A stretch of 64,000 bases of DNA, taken from positions 186,001-250,000 of the forward strand of contig NZ_JAPQES010000007.1 in NCBI RefSeq assembly GCF_026735165.1. The letters run 5' to 3'. Below are positions 21,144 through 30,664 of this stretch, one piece after another. The position numbers were made by a program, and so were the translations under genes. How positions within the stretch are numbered: the first letter of the stretch is position 1; each line of letters opens with the position of its first letter. This stretch comes from Clostridium ganghwense (GTDB lineage: Bacteria > Bacillota > Clostridia > Clostridiales > Clostridiaceae). The notes under the pieces were generated by a model, which worked only from the letters and a program-made list of their open reading frames with translations, made no database searches and was not told the origin of the DNA.

Positions 21144-22226
21144 ATGAATGATTATGAACTATGGTTTGCTATAGCTAATTTATCTTATCGTACAAAAAGA
21201 AAGTTGTTAGAAAACTTTAAAAATATTCAGAATCTTTGGTATCGAAGTGTAGTTAATGAAAAAAGTAATGAGTTGGACATAAACACTCTCAAAATCTTAA
21301 AAAAGGCTTGGAATAAAGAAAAAATTGATTTTATAAAAAATGAAATAGAAAAGAATGAAATTAATACAGTTGTTATTACGGAACAATTATATCCTAAAAG
21401 ATTAAAAATATATGATGATGCACCGTATATGCTATTTTACAAAGGAAATATTGAAAAATTAAATCAAAAATATAATGTATCAATAGTTGGATCAAGGAAA
21501 TGTACTAATTATGGGATAAATGTAAGTAATATAATAAGTGAGAGTTTATGTAAAAATAATATAAATATTATAAGTGGTATGGCAAGAGGAATAGATTCAA
21601 TTGTACATCAAAAGTGTATAGCGAAAATTTCATATACTTGTGCTGTTTTAGGATCAGGATTAGATATAGTTTATCCCAAAGATAATTTAAGACTATACAA
21701 TGAAATTTTACATCATAATGGTTGTATAATATCTCAATTTATTCCAGGTACTAAACCTTATTCGTATAATTTTCCAATTAGAAATAAAATTATAAGTGGT
21801 TTAAGTGATCTTGTAATTGTGGTTGAAGCTGGTAAAAAAAGCGGTTCTTTAATAACAGCAAGTGCAGCATTAGAACAGGGAAAAGATGTTATTGCTGTGC
21901 CAGGAAATATTTTTTCTTCTCAAAGTGTGGGGACTAATCATCTAATAAAAGATGGAGCTTATGTATTAACTAATATTGAAGATATATATGAATTACTACA
22001 TATAAATAATATAAAAGAAAATTTAGTTAAACAAATGAAAATGAGTAATATAGAACAAAGAGTATATAAATATATAAATACTAATCCTATACATATTGAT
22101 GATATATCAAGATTAACTAATATTGATATAAAAAAACTATATGAAGTATTATTAAACCTTCAGTTAAATGAGGAAATAGTGTCTCTAAGTGGCAATTATT
22201 ATGTCAAAAATGTGAAAGAAATTTAA
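21144..22226 (+). CDS. dprA: DNA processing protein DprA/Smf
   Basis: A 360-residue protein with the Rossmann-like DprA core: VSIVGSRKCTNYG (around residue 113), SGMARGIDSIVH, AVLGSGLDIVYP, SQFIPGTKPYSYNFPIRNKIISGLSD, and VVEAGKKSGSLITASAALEQGKDVIAVPGN. A C-terminal winged-helix DprA_WH domain ends the protein (DDISRLTNIDIKKLYEVLLNLQL). DprA binds incoming single-stranded DNA and loads RecA; in clostridia it is conserved even where transformation is not known. It starts at ATG 21144 behind AAGGAG. It lies 21 bases after the yifB remnant, so its transcription from the original yifB promoter is cut off by the insertion. Confidence 0.95.
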   Translation: MNDYELWFAIANLSYRTKRKLLENFKNIQNLWYRSVVNEKSNELDINTLKILKKAWNKEKIDFIKNEIEKNEINTVVITEQLYPKRLKIYDDAPYMLFYKGNIEKLNQKYNVSIVGSRKCTNYGINVSNIISESLCKNNINIISGMARGIDSIVHQKCIAKISYTCAVLGSGLDIVYPKDNLRLYNEILHHNGCIISQFIPGTKPYSYNFPIRNKIISGLSDLVIVVEAGKKSGSLITASAALEQGKDVIAVPGNIFSSQSVGTNHLIKDGAYVLTNIEDIYELLHINNIKENLVKQMKMSNIEQRVYKYINTNPIHIDDISRLTNIDIKKLYEVLLNLQLNEEIVSLSGNYYVKNVKEI

Positions 22227-22242
22227 TGTAATAAAGAAACAT

Positions 22243-22315
22243 TAGCATAGTTATATATCACATAATTTACATTTAATGTAAATAAATATATGTGATAATA
22301 ATTATGCTATTTTTA
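22243..22315. terminator. Long imperfect palindrome after dprA, probable terminator
   Basis: TAGCATAGTTAT...TATCACAT...ATTTACATT is followed by AATGTAAAT...ATGTGATA...ATAATTATGCTA, so the whole 67-base stretch folds on itself with small bulges, then ATTTTT. It may be a terminator. Its length, three times that of other hairpins here, would also suit a small palindromic repeat. The gap 22227-22650 holds this, the dprA fragment and AT-rich DNA. Confidence 0.65.
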
Positions 22316-22464
22316 TATGATATAGCTATTTTAATATTACAATATAAATAAATTTTTTATGGACTTCTTTGTAAATATTATATACTAATGATATAATTTT
22401 AAATTGAACTTTTAAATTATATCCAAGCTATTAAAATTTAAGTTAAAATATAATTATTTATGTT

Positions 22465-22533
22465 TTAATGTTAGCAAAGATTGACATAAAACAATTATAT
22501 GAGGTATTATTTGAATTGCAGCTGAAAAATTGA
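22465..22533 (+). pseudogene. Degenerate second copy of the dprA 3' end
   Basis: Read in one frame, 22465-22533 gives LMLAKIDIKQLYEVLFELQL plus KN and a stop. This parallels the winged-helix end of the intact DprA just upstream (SRLTNIDIKKLYEVLLNLQL plus NE). Nucleotides agree over ~50 bases around ATATGAGGTATTATTTGAA. There is no start or further dprA sequence, so it is a remnant of a duplication or of a recombination that replaced part of dprA. Confidence 0.75.
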
Positions 22534-22650
22534 ATAAGCATTATGTATATTAGCATATAAGGAATATTAATAAAATTTAAAGATATTATAATAATATACA
22601 TTAATAATTATACTTAACTACAATAGACTAGAGTTAATGGAGGGGATAAT

Positions 22651-24726
22651 ATGGGTAAGAAGCTAGTTATAGTAGAGTCTCCAGCTAAAGCAAAAACAAT
22701 TGGAAAATATTTAGGAAAGAATTATGTTGTAAAGGCATCAATGGGGCATGTTAGAGATTTACCTAAAAGTCAATTAGGTGTTGATATAGAAAATAATTAT
22801 ACTCCCAAATATATAACTATTAGAGGTAAGGGGGAACTATTAAAGGTTTTAAGAAAAGAAGCTAAAAAAAGTGATAAAATTTTTCTCGCAACTGACCCAG
22901 ATAGAGAAGGAGAAGCAATTTCCTGGCACTTAGCAGAAACCTTAAAAATAGATAAAGAGCAAAAATGCAGAATAGAGTTTAATGAAATAACTAAAGATGC
23001 TATAAAAGCTGCAATTAAAGAACCAAGAGAAATAAATCTTAATGTGGTTGATGCACAACAGGCAAGAAGAGTGTTAGATCGATTGGTAGGATATAAAATA
23101 AGTCCAATTCTTTGGAGAAAAATAAAATGGGGACTAAGTGCCGGTAGAGTACAATCAGTAGCACTTAAAATGATATGTAACAGAGAAGAAGAAGTTAAGA
23201 GTTTTCAACCGAAGGAATATTGGACAATAGAGTCTCAATTAAAAAAGGATAAGAAACAAAAAACTTTCACTGTAAAATTAATTTCAAAAAATAATAAAAA
23301 AATACAGATTGATAATGAAGAAGAAAGTAAAACAATTATTAATGAATTAAACAAAAACAAATATATTGTAAAAGAAATTAAAAAGTCTAAAAAAACACGA
23401 AAACCATTACCACCTTTTACAACAAGTACTTTTCAACAAGATTCATATAAAAAATTGAATTATTCAACAAAAAAATCTATGTCTGTTGCTCAACAACTAT
23501 ATGAAGGAATTGATATTAAAGGTGTAGGAACTGTAGGTTTAATAACATATATGAGAACAGATTCAGTAAGAATATCTAAAGAAGCACAAGAGAATACAAG
23601 AGATTATATTATTAATAATTTTGGAGAAAACTATATATCAAAGAAAACTAGAGACTTCAAAAGTAAAAAAAATATACAGGATGCTCATGAAGCAATCAGA
23701 CCAACTTATGTTGAACTTTATCCTGAAAAAATAAAAGAAAGTTTAAAACCAGAGCAATATAAAGTATATCAACTTATTTGGAAAAGATTTGTAGCCAGCC
23801 AAATGGCTGAATGCATAATGAATACTATGTCTATAACAGTAGAAAATGGATTATATGGTTTAAAAGCAAGTGGCTCTAGTATCAAGTTTGATGGATTTAT
23901 GAAACTATATAAATATGAAACAGATGATGATGATGATAATTCTAAAATACCTGAATTAGTAGAAGGAGAAGAATTAACCAAAACTAAAGTAGAAGGAATA
24001 CAACATTTTACTCAACCACCTGCAAGATTTTCAGAGGCTTCTCTAGTAAAAACTTTAGAAGAAAATGGTATAGGAAGGCCTAGTACCTATGCACCAATAG
24101 TCTCAACCTTACTTGACAGAAATTATGTAGAACGTGAAAAGAAAACTTTAATTCCAACAGAATTAGGGTTTATAGTTAACAATATTGTTAGTGAATTTTT
24201 CAAGCAAATTGTAGATGTTGAATTTACTGCTGATATGGAAACTAAATTAGATAGTATTGAAGAAGGAAAAGAAAATTGGAAGGATATAGTTAAAGAGTTT
24301 TTCACACCATTAGAGGCAGCTATAGAAATAGCAGAAAAAGAAATTGCAAAGATAACCATAGAGGATAAAGTTACAGACATACTGTGTGATAAGTGTGGAA
24401 GAAATATGGTTATCAAGCATGGGCGATTTGGAGATTTCCTTGCATGTCCTGGATATCCAGAATGTAAAAACACAAAACCTATAGTAGAAGAATTAGATAT
24501 TCCTTGTCCAATGTGTGGTGGTAAAATTTTATTAAGAAAAAGTAGAAAAGGTAGAAAATTTTATGGATGTAGTAATTACCCTGAGTGCAAATTTGTAAGT
24601 TGGTTTGAGCCTGTGGAAACAAAATGTCCAGAATGCGGAAGCTTTATGATGAAAAAGCATAGCAAGGCAAAAGGTGATTATATAGAATGTTCTAATAAAG
24701 AATGTAAGCATAAAATTGAAAAATAA
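22651..24726 (+). CDS. topA: DNA topoisomerase I
   Basis: A 691-residue type IA topoisomerase that relaxes negative supercoils. The Toprim domain is at the N-terminus (VESPAKAKTIGKYLG; TDPDREGEAISWHL). The active-site tyrosine is in LITYMRTDSVRIS. The C-terminus carries three four-cysteine zinc ribbons (CDKCGRN...CPGYPEC; CPMCGGK...CSNYPEC; CPECGSF...CSNKEC). It starts at ATG 22651 behind GGAGGGG. Separate from dprA by 424 bases and followed by codY, as in other clostridia. Length is normal for the family. Confidence 0.97.
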   Translation: MGKKLVIVESPAKAKTIGKYLGKNYVVKASMGHVRDLPKSQLGVDIENNYTPKYITIRGKGELLKVLRKEAKKSDKIFLATDPDREGEAISWHLAETLKIDKEQKCRIEFNEITKDAIKAAIKEPREINLNVVDAQQARRVLDRLVGYKISPILWRKIKWGLSAGRVQSVALKMICNREEEVKSFQPKEYWTIESQLKKDKKQKTFTVKLISKNNKKIQIDNEEESKTIINELNKNKYIVKEIKKSKKTRKPLPPFTTSTFQQDSYKKLNYSTKKSMSVAQQLYEGIDIKGVGTVGLITYMRTDSVRISKEAQENTRDYIINNFGENYISKKTRDFKSKKNIQDAHEAIRPTYVELYPEKIKESLKPEQYKVYQLIWKRFVASQMAECIMNTMSITVENGLYGLKASGSSIKFDGFMKLYKYETDDDDDNSKIPELVEGEELTKTKVEGIQHFTQPPARFSEASLVKTLEENGIGRPSTYAPIVSTLLDRNYVEREKKTLIPTELGFIVNNIVSEFFKQIVDVEFTADMETKLDSIEEGKENWKDIVKEFFTPLEAAIEIAEKEIAKITIEDKVTDILCDKCGRNMVIKHGRFGDFLACPGYPECKNTKPIVEELDIPCPMCGGKILLRKSRKGRKFYGCSNYPECKFVSWFEPVETKCPECGSFMMKKHSKAKGDYIECSNKECKHKIEK

Positions 24727-24946
24727 AGATATCTAACCACTTTAATAATTTTTTAATATTAATTTTACAATTGTGAAAAAAACAAAATATATGTCGAATT
24801 TAATAAAAACACAGTTGAAATATAGAAAACACTATGATAATATATTTAGAGTGGTTAGAATAATTCAAAATATTTTAAAAAAAATAAAAATTCAAACTTA
24901 TTCTAGTTACTTATTTTAAACTGTATTAAAAGAAGGAGAGGAACAA

Positions 24947-25726
24947 ATGGCTTCAGAATTATTAAATAAAATACGAATGCTAAATAAGATACTACAAAAA
25001 TCGGGGGCTGAACCAGTTGTATTTGATGATATTTGTGCTTCACTAAGTGAAGTGTTATCATGCAATGTTTACATAATAAGTAGAAAAGCAAAAATACTAG
25101 GTCATAAATTTCATAATGGTGTGGAATGTGAAAGTGTAAAACAGAAGGTTATAAATGAAAAGAAATTTCCAGAATATTTTAACACAAAATTATTAAATAT
25201 TCACGAAACATTAGCTAATTTAGAGAATGAAGGTAAATCTTCTTTTGATGAAACTAAACCAGCTGAAATGGAAGGTAAACTCTCAACTATTGTTCCTATA
25301 ATTGGAAATAGAGAGAGGCTAGGTACTTTATTTATTACAAGGTTTGAAGGGGAATTTACAGATGAAGATTTAGTTTTAGCTGAATATAGTGCTACTATTG
25401 TTGGACTTGAAATTTTAAGATCTAAGAATGATGAAATGGAAGAAGAAGCGAGAAAAAAAGCTGTAGTTCAATTAGCTATTGGTACACTATCGTATTCAGA
25501 GCTTGAGGCGGTAGAACATGTGTTTAATGAATTAGATGGTAATGAAGGGTTATTAGTTGCTTCAAAAATAGCAGATAAAGTAGGCATTACTAGATCTGTA
25601 ATAGTAAATGCTTTAAGAAAATTTGAAAGTGCTGGAGTTATTGAATCAAGATCTTTAGGTATGAAAGGTACGCATATAAAAATTTTAAATGAAAAATTAT
25701 TAGATGAATTAAAAAAAATAAAATAG
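24947..25726 (+). CDS. codY: GTP-sensing pleiotropic repressor CodY
   Basis: This 259-residue protein regulates nutrient-limitation genes in response to GTP and branched-chain amino acids. The N-terminal GAF domain (residues ~1-155) includes [26 protein letters not shown], and the C-terminal winged helix has [36 protein letters not shown], the nearly invariant recognition helix. It starts at ATG 24947 behind GGAGAGG. It lies between topA and rpsB and has its own terminator, so it is likely transcribed alone. The 220-base upstream gap may carry its promoter (TTGAAA at 24815), which I could not match well to a -10. Confidence 0.97.
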   Translation: MASELLNKIRMLNKILQKSGAEPVVFDDICASLSEVLSCNVYIISRKAKILGHKFHNGVECESVKQKVINEKKFPEYFNTKLLNIHETLANLENEGKSSFDETKPAEMEGKLSTIVPIIGNRERLGTLFITRFEGEFTDEDLVLAEYSATIVGLEILRSKNDEMEEEARKKAVVQLAIGTLSYSELEAVEHVFNELDGNEGLLVASKIADKVGITRSVIVNALRKFESAGVIESRSLGMKGTHIKILNEKLLDELKKIK

Positions 25727-25737
25727 AAATAATAAAT

Positions 25738-25776
25738 ATAGAATAGGAATTTTGTCTTCCTATTCTATATTTATTT
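25738..25776 (+). terminator. Rho-independent terminator after codY
   Basis: ATAGAATAGGA (25738-25748) pairs with TCCTATTCTAT (25758-25768), followed by ATTTATTTAT. Confidence 0.9.
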
Positions 25777-25807
25777 ATGAAAAATTACAAGTTTTTTATA
25801 ATTTTTG

Positions 25808-25836
25808 TTGAAGGGCTATAATTCATGTGCTATACT
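25808..25836 (+). promoter_or_regulatory. SigA promoter of rpsB-tsf
   Basis: TTGAAG (25808-25813) and TATACT (25831-25836) are 17 bases apart. The predicted start near 25843 leaves a ~105-base leader. Confidence 0.75.
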
Positions 25837-25856
25837 ACATAAGGAAGAAAAACACA

Positions 25857-25918
25857 CATTACCTAATTTATGAAATGGTGCCTTTAGAAATAAAGGTTTT
25901 TCATGTTAAAAGGTAATG
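25857..25918 (+). ncRNA. Structured 5' leader of rpsB, probable S2 autoregulatory element
   Basis: Three nested helices can be drawn: CATTACCT with AGGTAATG (25857-25864/25911-25918), ATGAAA with TTTCAT (25870-25875/25899-25904), and CCTTT with AAAGG (25881-25885/25892-25896). The outer helix ends just before a GGAGG-like site. Ribosomal protein operons are often feedback-regulated by such leaders. The S2 link is inferred from position. Confidence 0.6.
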
Positions 25919-25947
25919 GAGGAAAAAACCAATAGGAGGTAATATTA

Positions 25948-26649
25948 ATGTCAGTTATTTCAATGAAACAATTATTAGAAGCAGGTGTTCATTTTGGACA
26001 TCAAACAAGAAGATGGAATCCTAAAATGGCTCCATACATATTTACAGAAAGAAATGGTATTTATATCATTGACCTTCAAAAAACTGTAAAGAAAGTAGAA
26101 GCAGCTTATGATTTCGTTAAGAGTGTAGTTGAAGAAGGAAAAGAAGTTTTATTTGTAGGTACTAAAAAACAAGCTCAAGAAGCTATACAAGAAGAAAGTA
26201 TAAGAGCAGGAATGCACTTTGTTAACAATAGATGGTTAGGTGGAATGCTTACAAATTTCAAAACTATAAAAACTAGAATAAAGAGACTAGAAAATCTTGA
26301 AACTATGGAACAAGACGGAACATTTGAAGTTCTTCCTAAAAAAGAAGTTATAAAATTAAGAAATGAAAAAGAAAAGTTAGAAAAGAATCTTGGTGGAATT
26401 AAAAATATGGATGCAAACAAGATAGGTGTTATGTTTGTAGTAGATCCAAGAAAAGAAAAAAATGCTATAGCAGAAGCTAAAGTTTTAGGAATACCAGTTG
26501 TAGCAATTGTTGATACAAACTGTGATCCAGATGAAGTTGACTTTGTAATACCAGGAAATGATGATGCTATAAGAGCGGTAAGATTATTAACTTCAAAAGT
26601 AGCTGATGCTATAATAGAAGGAAATCAAGGTGAACAACTAGCTGAATAA
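25948..26649 (+). CDS. rpsB: 30S ribosomal protein S2
   Basis: A 233-residue S2 protein of the small subunit, required for S1 binding and initiation. Family signatures are clear: [27 protein letters not shown] at the N-terminus, [15 protein letters not shown] in the middle and [25 protein letters not shown] near the C-terminus. It starts at ATG 25948 behind ATAGGAGGT. tsf follows 31 bases later, the universal rpsB-tsf pair. A structured leader upstream suggests feedback control. Confidence 0.98.
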   Translation: MSVISMKQLLEAGVHFGHQTRRWNPKMAPYIFTERNGIYIIDLQKTVKKVEAAYDFVKSVVEEGKEVLFVGTKKQAQEAIQEESIRAGMHFVNNRWLGGMLTNFKTIKTRIKRLENLETMEQDGTFEVLPKKEVIKLRNEKEKLEKNLGGIKNMDANKIGVMFVVDPRKEKNAIAEAKVLGIPVVAIVDTNCDPDEVDFVIPGNDDAIRAVRLLTSKVADAIIEGNQGEQLAE

Positions 26650-26680
26650 TTTTTAAATTAACTTGATAGGAGGAATACAT

Positions 26681-27601
26681 ATGGTAACTGCAAAAATGGT
26701 TAAAGAATTAAGAGAAAAAACTGGTGCAGGAATGATGGACTGCAAGAAAGCTTTAACTCAAACTAATGGTGATATGGATAAAGCTGTAGAATTTTTAAGA
26801 GAAAAAGGATTAGCATCTGCAGCTAAAAAGGCTGGAAGAATTGCAGCAGAAGGATTAGTTACAACTTATATAAGTGAAGATGAAAAGACAGCTGTAATAC
26901 TAGAAGTTAACTGTGAAACAGATTTCGTTGCAGTTAATGAAAGCTTTATTGAATTTACAAATAATGTAGCGAAACAAATAGCTACTACAGATGTAGATAC
27001 TGTTGAAGAATTAGTAGATGCAAAATTCATCGGAGATGAAAGCGTTACAGTAAAAGATGCTTTAACTGCTTTAATTGCAAAAATCGGTGAAAATATGAAT
27101 GTAAGAAGATTTGAAAAGCTTACAATCGAAAATGGAGTTATAAACAGCTACATACATGCTGGCGGAAAAATTGGTGTAGCAGTAGCACTTACTTGTGAAA
27201 AAGCAAGTGATGTTTTAACAGCACTTGCAAAAGATATAGCTATGCAAGTTGCAGCTGCAAATCCACTATTCTTAGATGAAAACAGTGTTGATCAAGAAGT
27301 TCTTAATAAAGAAAGAGAAATATATAAAGCTCAAGCTTTAAATGAAGGAAAACCAGAAAAAATAGTTGAAAAAATGGTTGAAGGTAGAATCAAAAAATAT
27401 TTAAAAGAAGTTTGCTTAATAGATCAAGTTTGGGTTAGAAACTCTGATTATACAATAAAGAAATTATTAGATGAAAAATCTAAAGAAGTAGGATCTCCAA
27501 TAACACTTTCTAAATTTGTAAGATATGAAAGAGGAGAAGGTCTAGAAAAGAAAGAAGAAAACTTTGCTGAAGAAGTTCAAAAACAAATGGAAAAAAAATA
27601 A
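26681..27601 (+). CDS. tsf: Elongation factor Ts
   Basis: The 306-residue guanine nucleotide exchange factor for EF-Tu. The N-terminal UBA-like domain with [25 protein letters not shown] and the core [10 protein letters not shown] are intact; the family C-terminal region with [19 protein letters not shown] is present. I choose ATG 26681, seven bases after AGGAGG, rather than an in-frame start 18 bases earlier that would overlap the ribosome binding site. It is the second gene of the rpsB operon and is closed by a terminator at 27619. Confidence 0.98.
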   Translation: MVTAKMVKELREKTGAGMMDCKKALTQTNGDMDKAVEFLREKGLASAAKKAGRIAAEGLVTTYISEDEKTAVILEVNCETDFVAVNESFIEFTNNVAKQIATTDVDTVEELVDAKFIGDESVTVKDALTALIAKIGENMNVRRFEKLTIENGVINSYIHAGGKIGVAVALTCEKASDVLTALAKDIAMQVAAANPLFLDENSVDQEVLNKEREIYKAQALNEGKPEKIVEKMVEGRIKKYLKEVCLIDQVWVRNSDYTIKKLLDEKSKEVGSPITLSKFVRYERGEGLEKKEENFAEEVQKQMEKK

Positions 27602-27618
27602 TGAATAAAAGTAAATAA

Positions 27619-27646
27619 AGAGAACACCTAGTGTTCTCTTTTTTTA
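27619..27646 (+). terminator. Rho-independent terminator after tsf
   Basis: AGAGAACAC (27619-27627) pairs with GTGTTCTCT (27631-27639), followed by seven T. Confidence 0.93.
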
Positions 27647-27710
27647 AAGTAAAAATATGAAAAACCAAAAAAAAGTGTAATTTTTGGTATTTTGGAGGTA
27701 TAATAATAAT

Positions 27711-28421
27711 ATGAGTTCATCAAAATATAAGAGAATAATGCTTAAATTATCTGGAGAAGCACTAAGTGGAGAAAATGGATTTGGTATTGATTTTACTGTT
27801 ACAAAAAGAATTGCTCAAGAAATAAAAGAAATAGTAGATATGGGAATAGAAGTAGGAGCTGTTGTAGGCGGAGGAAATATCTGGCGTGGTAGAAATGGTG
27901 AAGATATGGATAGAACTACTGCAGACTATATGGGAATGATGGCTACATGTATAAATGCATTAGCACTACAAGATTCTTTGGAAAATATAGGAGTTAATAC
28001 TAGAGTACAAACAGCCATTGAAATGAAAGAAGTTGCTGAACCATTCATTAGAAGACGAGCAATGAGACATCTTGAAAAGAAAAGAGTAGTTATTTTCGCA
28101 GCAGGTACTGGAAATCCGTATTTTTCTACTGATACAACAGCAGCTTTAAGAGCAGCGGAGATAGAAGCAGATGCAATTTTATTAGCTAAAAAAGTAGATG
28201 GAGTATATGATAAGGATCCTAACAAATATGATGATGCAAAGAAGTTTGAGCAACTAACATATATTGAGGTATTAGAAAAAGGATTACAAGTTATGGATTC
28301 AACAGCTACATCATTATGTATGGATAACAATATTCCAATTATAGTTTTTGGACTTGACACTCCAAACAATATAAAGAAAGTAGTAATAGGTGAAAAAATT
28401 GGTACTACTGTATCAAAATAA
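27711..28421 (+). CDS. pyrH: Uridylate kinase
   Basis: A 236-residue UMP kinase of the amino acid kinase fold, converting UMP to UDP in pyrimidine synthesis. Motifs: [44 protein letters not shown], and [15 protein letters not shown] 27711 is chosen, eleven bases after TGGAGGT; an earlier in-frame start would run through that site. frr follows 17 bases later, the common pyrH-frr pair, downstream of rpsB-tsf. Confidence 0.97.
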   Translation: MSSSKYKRIMLKLSGEALSGENGFGIDFTVTKRIAQEIKEIVDMGIEVGAVVGGGNIWRGRNGEDMDRTTADYMGMMATCINALALQDSLENIGVNTRVQTAIEMKEVAEPFIRRRAMRHLEKKRVVIFAAGTGNPYFSTDTTAALRAAEIEADAILLAKKVDGVYDKDPNKYDDAKKFEQLTYIEVLEKGLQVMDSTATSLCMDNNIPIIVFGLDTPNNIKKVVIGEKIGTTVSK

Positions 28422-28438
28422 ATGGAGGTAACATTATT

Positions 28439-28996
28439 ATGGTAAAAGAAATTCTAAAAAAATCAGAAGAAAAAATGGATAAAACTGTTTTAGTATTAAA
28501 AAAGGACCTTGCTTCAATGAAAGCAGGGAAAGCTAATCCATCTATGCTTGATAGAATATCTGTTGAGTATTATGGAGCTGAAACTCCTATTAATCAATTA
28601 GCAAATGTTTCATCTCCAGAACCAAGAGTTTTACTTATTCAACCATGGGATAAAAATTCTATAAAAGATATTGAAAAAGCAATTTTACAGTCAGATTTAG
28701 GTCTAAATCCTTCTAATGATGGTTCAGTAATAAGATTATTAATTCCTGAATTAACTGAAGAAACTAGAAAAAATATAGTTAAAAAAGTTAAAAAAAATGG
28801 TGAAGAATCCAAAGTAGCTATTAGATCTATTAGAAGAGATGCTAATGATAAAATTAAAAATTTAAAGAAAGAAAATGAAATTACAGAAGATATGGCTATA
28901 GATGCAGAAGAAAATGTGCAAAAAATTACTAACAACTATATTAAAAATATAGATGAAATTGTTGCTAGTAAAGAAAAGGAAGTTATGGCTGTATAA
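28439..28996 (+). CDS. frr: Ribosome recycling factor
   Basis: A 185-residue protein that with EF-G splits post-termination ribosomes. The sequence matches RRF along its length: VLKKDLASMKAGKANPSMLDRISVEYYGAETPINQLANVSSPEPR, WDKNSIKDIEKAI, and AIRSIRRDANDKIKNLKKENEITED. It starts at ATG 28439 behind TGGAGG, 17 bases after pyrH, and is followed by a strong terminator. Confidence 0.98.
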   Translation: MVKEILKKSEEKMDKTVLVLKKDLASMKAGKANPSMLDRISVEYYGAETPINQLANVSSPEPRVLLIQPWDKNSIKDIEKAILQSDLGLNPSNDGSVIRLLIPELTEETRKNIVKKVKKNGEESKVAIRSIRRDANDKIKNLKKENEITEDMAIDAEENVQKITNNYIKNIDEIVASKEKEVMAV

Positions 28997-29013
28997 TTTT
29001 ATATTTAAAACTT

Positions 29014-29041
29014 AAAATACCTGCGTAATCGCAGGTATTTT
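29014..29041 (+). terminator. Rho-independent terminator after frr
   Basis: AAAATACCTGCG (29014-29025) pairs perfectly with CGCAGGTATTTT (29030-29041) across TAAT. It can act in both directions. Confidence 0.93.
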
Positions 29042-29079
29042 AAAGCTTTAATAAATAAATTTGAAATGGAGAAAAGCTA

Positions 29080-29847
29080 ATGAAAAATTTTTTGGGTTTT
29101 AAAAATAAAAAATCTAAAGAAAACCATGAAATAACTCTTGATATGCAAAGTATCCCTAAACATATTGCTATTATAATGGATGGTAATGGTAGATGGGCTA
29201 AAGAAAAGAATTTACCAAGAACATTAGGACATAAAGCTGGTGTAGAAACTATAAGAGAAATTGTTAAAGAAAGTACTAGATTGGGTATAAAATATTTAAC
29301 TGTATATGCTTTTTCGACAGAAAATTGGAAGAGACCAGCAGATGAAGTTAATGCATTAATGAAACTTTTAGTAGAGTATTTAAAAAAAGAAGTAACTGAA
29401 TTAAATTCACAAGGAGTTGTAGTTAAGCATATTGGAGATATATCAAAGTTACCTAAAATATGTCAAGAGGAATTAAACAAAGCTTATGAAATGACCAAGA
29501 ATAACAATGGACTGACTTTAAATCTTGCACTTAATTACGGTGGAAGAAATGAAATATTGCATGCAATAAAAAATATTTCAAATGAAATAAAAAAAGGAAA
29601 TTTAACCTATACTGAAATTGATGAAAAAGTTATTTCAAAGCATTTATACACAGTGAATATACCAGATCCAGATATAATTATTAGAACAGCAGGAGAGCAA
29701 CGATTAAGTAACTTTTTATTATGGCAATGTGCATATTCTGAGTTCTGGTATACAGATACAAAGTGGCCTGACTTTAAAAAAACAGATTTACAAAAAGCTA
29801 TTTATGATTATCAAAACAGAGATAGACGTTACGGCGGATTAAAATAG
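29080..29847 (+). CDS. uppS: Undecaprenyl diphosphate synthase (cis-prenyltransferase)
   Basis: A 255-residue enzyme that extends farnesyl diphosphate to the C55 carrier used in wall synthesis. Motifs: IAIIMDGNGRWAKEKNLPR with the catalytic Asp, GHKAGVETIREIV, TVYAFSTENWKRP, LNLALNYGGRNEI, and the C-terminal IIRTAGEQRLSNFLLWQCAYSEFW. It begins at ATG 29080 behind TGGAGA. It starts a run of lipid and isoprenoid genes (uppS-cdsA-permease-dxr-rseP-ispG) with gaps mostly under 30 bases, likely one operon. Confidence 0.97.
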   Translation: MKNFLGFKNKKSKENHEITLDMQSIPKHIAIIMDGNGRWAKEKNLPRTLGHKAGVETIREIVKESTRLGIKYLTVYAFSTENWKRPADEVNALMKLLVEYLKKEVTELNSQGVVVKHIGDISKLPKICQEELNKAYEMTKNNNGLTLNLALNYGGRNEILHAIKNISNEIKKGNLTYTEIDEKVISKHLYTVNIPDPDIIIRTAGEQRLSNFLLWQCAYSEFWYTDTKWPDFKKTDLQKAIYDYQNRDRRYGGLK

Positions 29848-29857
29848 AGGTGAAACT

Positions 29858-30661
29858 ATGGATAAAAGATATTTTGGAGCATTACTTTTATCACCACTAG
29901 TAATTGTACTATTTATGGGTGGGATATATTTAAAATATGTTGTTATGACTCTTTCGTTATTTGGAATGTATGAACTGTTTAGAATTATGAAGAATAAAAA
30001 TATTAAGCCATTAAGTATAGTAGCCTATCTGCTATGTATTGTATATTATATTCTATTTGTAGGTAAAAATTCAGTGGATTATAAAGCTTTATTTTTGAGT
30101 ATATTCATTACAATTCTTTTAATGCTGTGTATACCAATAATTAATGAAAAATATAATTTTATTGATATATCTATTACTTTATTTGGTTTTTTCTATGTTA
30201 CAATATTTTTTAGCTTTATTGTATTAGTTAACCAAAAAGAATATGGTCAATATTTAATATGGATAATATTTATTTCATCATGGTTGTGCGATACTTCGGC
30301 TTATTATGTTGGTAAATATTTTGGTAAAAATAAATTATGCCCTAAAGTAAGTCCCAAAAAAACTATTGAAGGTTCAATAGGAGGACTCATAGGTAGTACT
30401 ATAGGCTGTGGAATATATGGGCTAGTGATTATGAAACAAGGAGTTGAGATTCCTTTATATAATTTTTGTTTGATAGGCGTTTTTTGCGGTGTGTTCTGTC
30501 AATTTGGTGACCTAGTAGCATCTTCTATAAAAAGATATGTAGGAGTTAAAGACTTTAGTAATCTTATTCCTGGTCATGGAGGTATTTTAGATAGATTTGA
30601 TAGCATACTTTTTGCATCAACTGTAGTATATTATTATATAACAATAATTATGGGGATGTAA
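29858..30661 (+). CDS. cdsA: Phosphatidate cytidylyltransferase
   Basis: A 267-residue membrane enzyme making CDP-diacylglycerol, the precursor of all phospholipids. About seven to eight hydrophobic segments are visible. The family signature is complete near the C-terminus: FGDLVASSIKRYVGVKDFSNLIPGHGGILDRFDSILFA. SPKKTIEGSIGG is also present. It starts at ATG 29858 behind GAGGTG, ten bases after uppS, and is followed at once by the permease-like gene. Confidence 0.95.
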   Translation: MDKRYFGALLLSPLVIVLFMGGIYLKYVVMTLSLFGMYELFRIMKNKNIKPLSIVAYLLCIVYYILFVGKNSVDYKALFLSIFITILLMLCIPIINEKYNFIDISITLFGFFYVTIFFSFIVLVNQKEYGQYLIWIIFISSWLCDTSAYYVGKYFGKNKLCPKVSPKKTIEGSIGGLIGSTIGCGIYGLVIMKQGVEIPLYNFCLIGVFCGVFCQFGDLVASSIKRYVGVKDFSNLIPGHGGILDRFDSILFASTVVYYYITIIMGM

Positions 30662-30664
30662 TGG

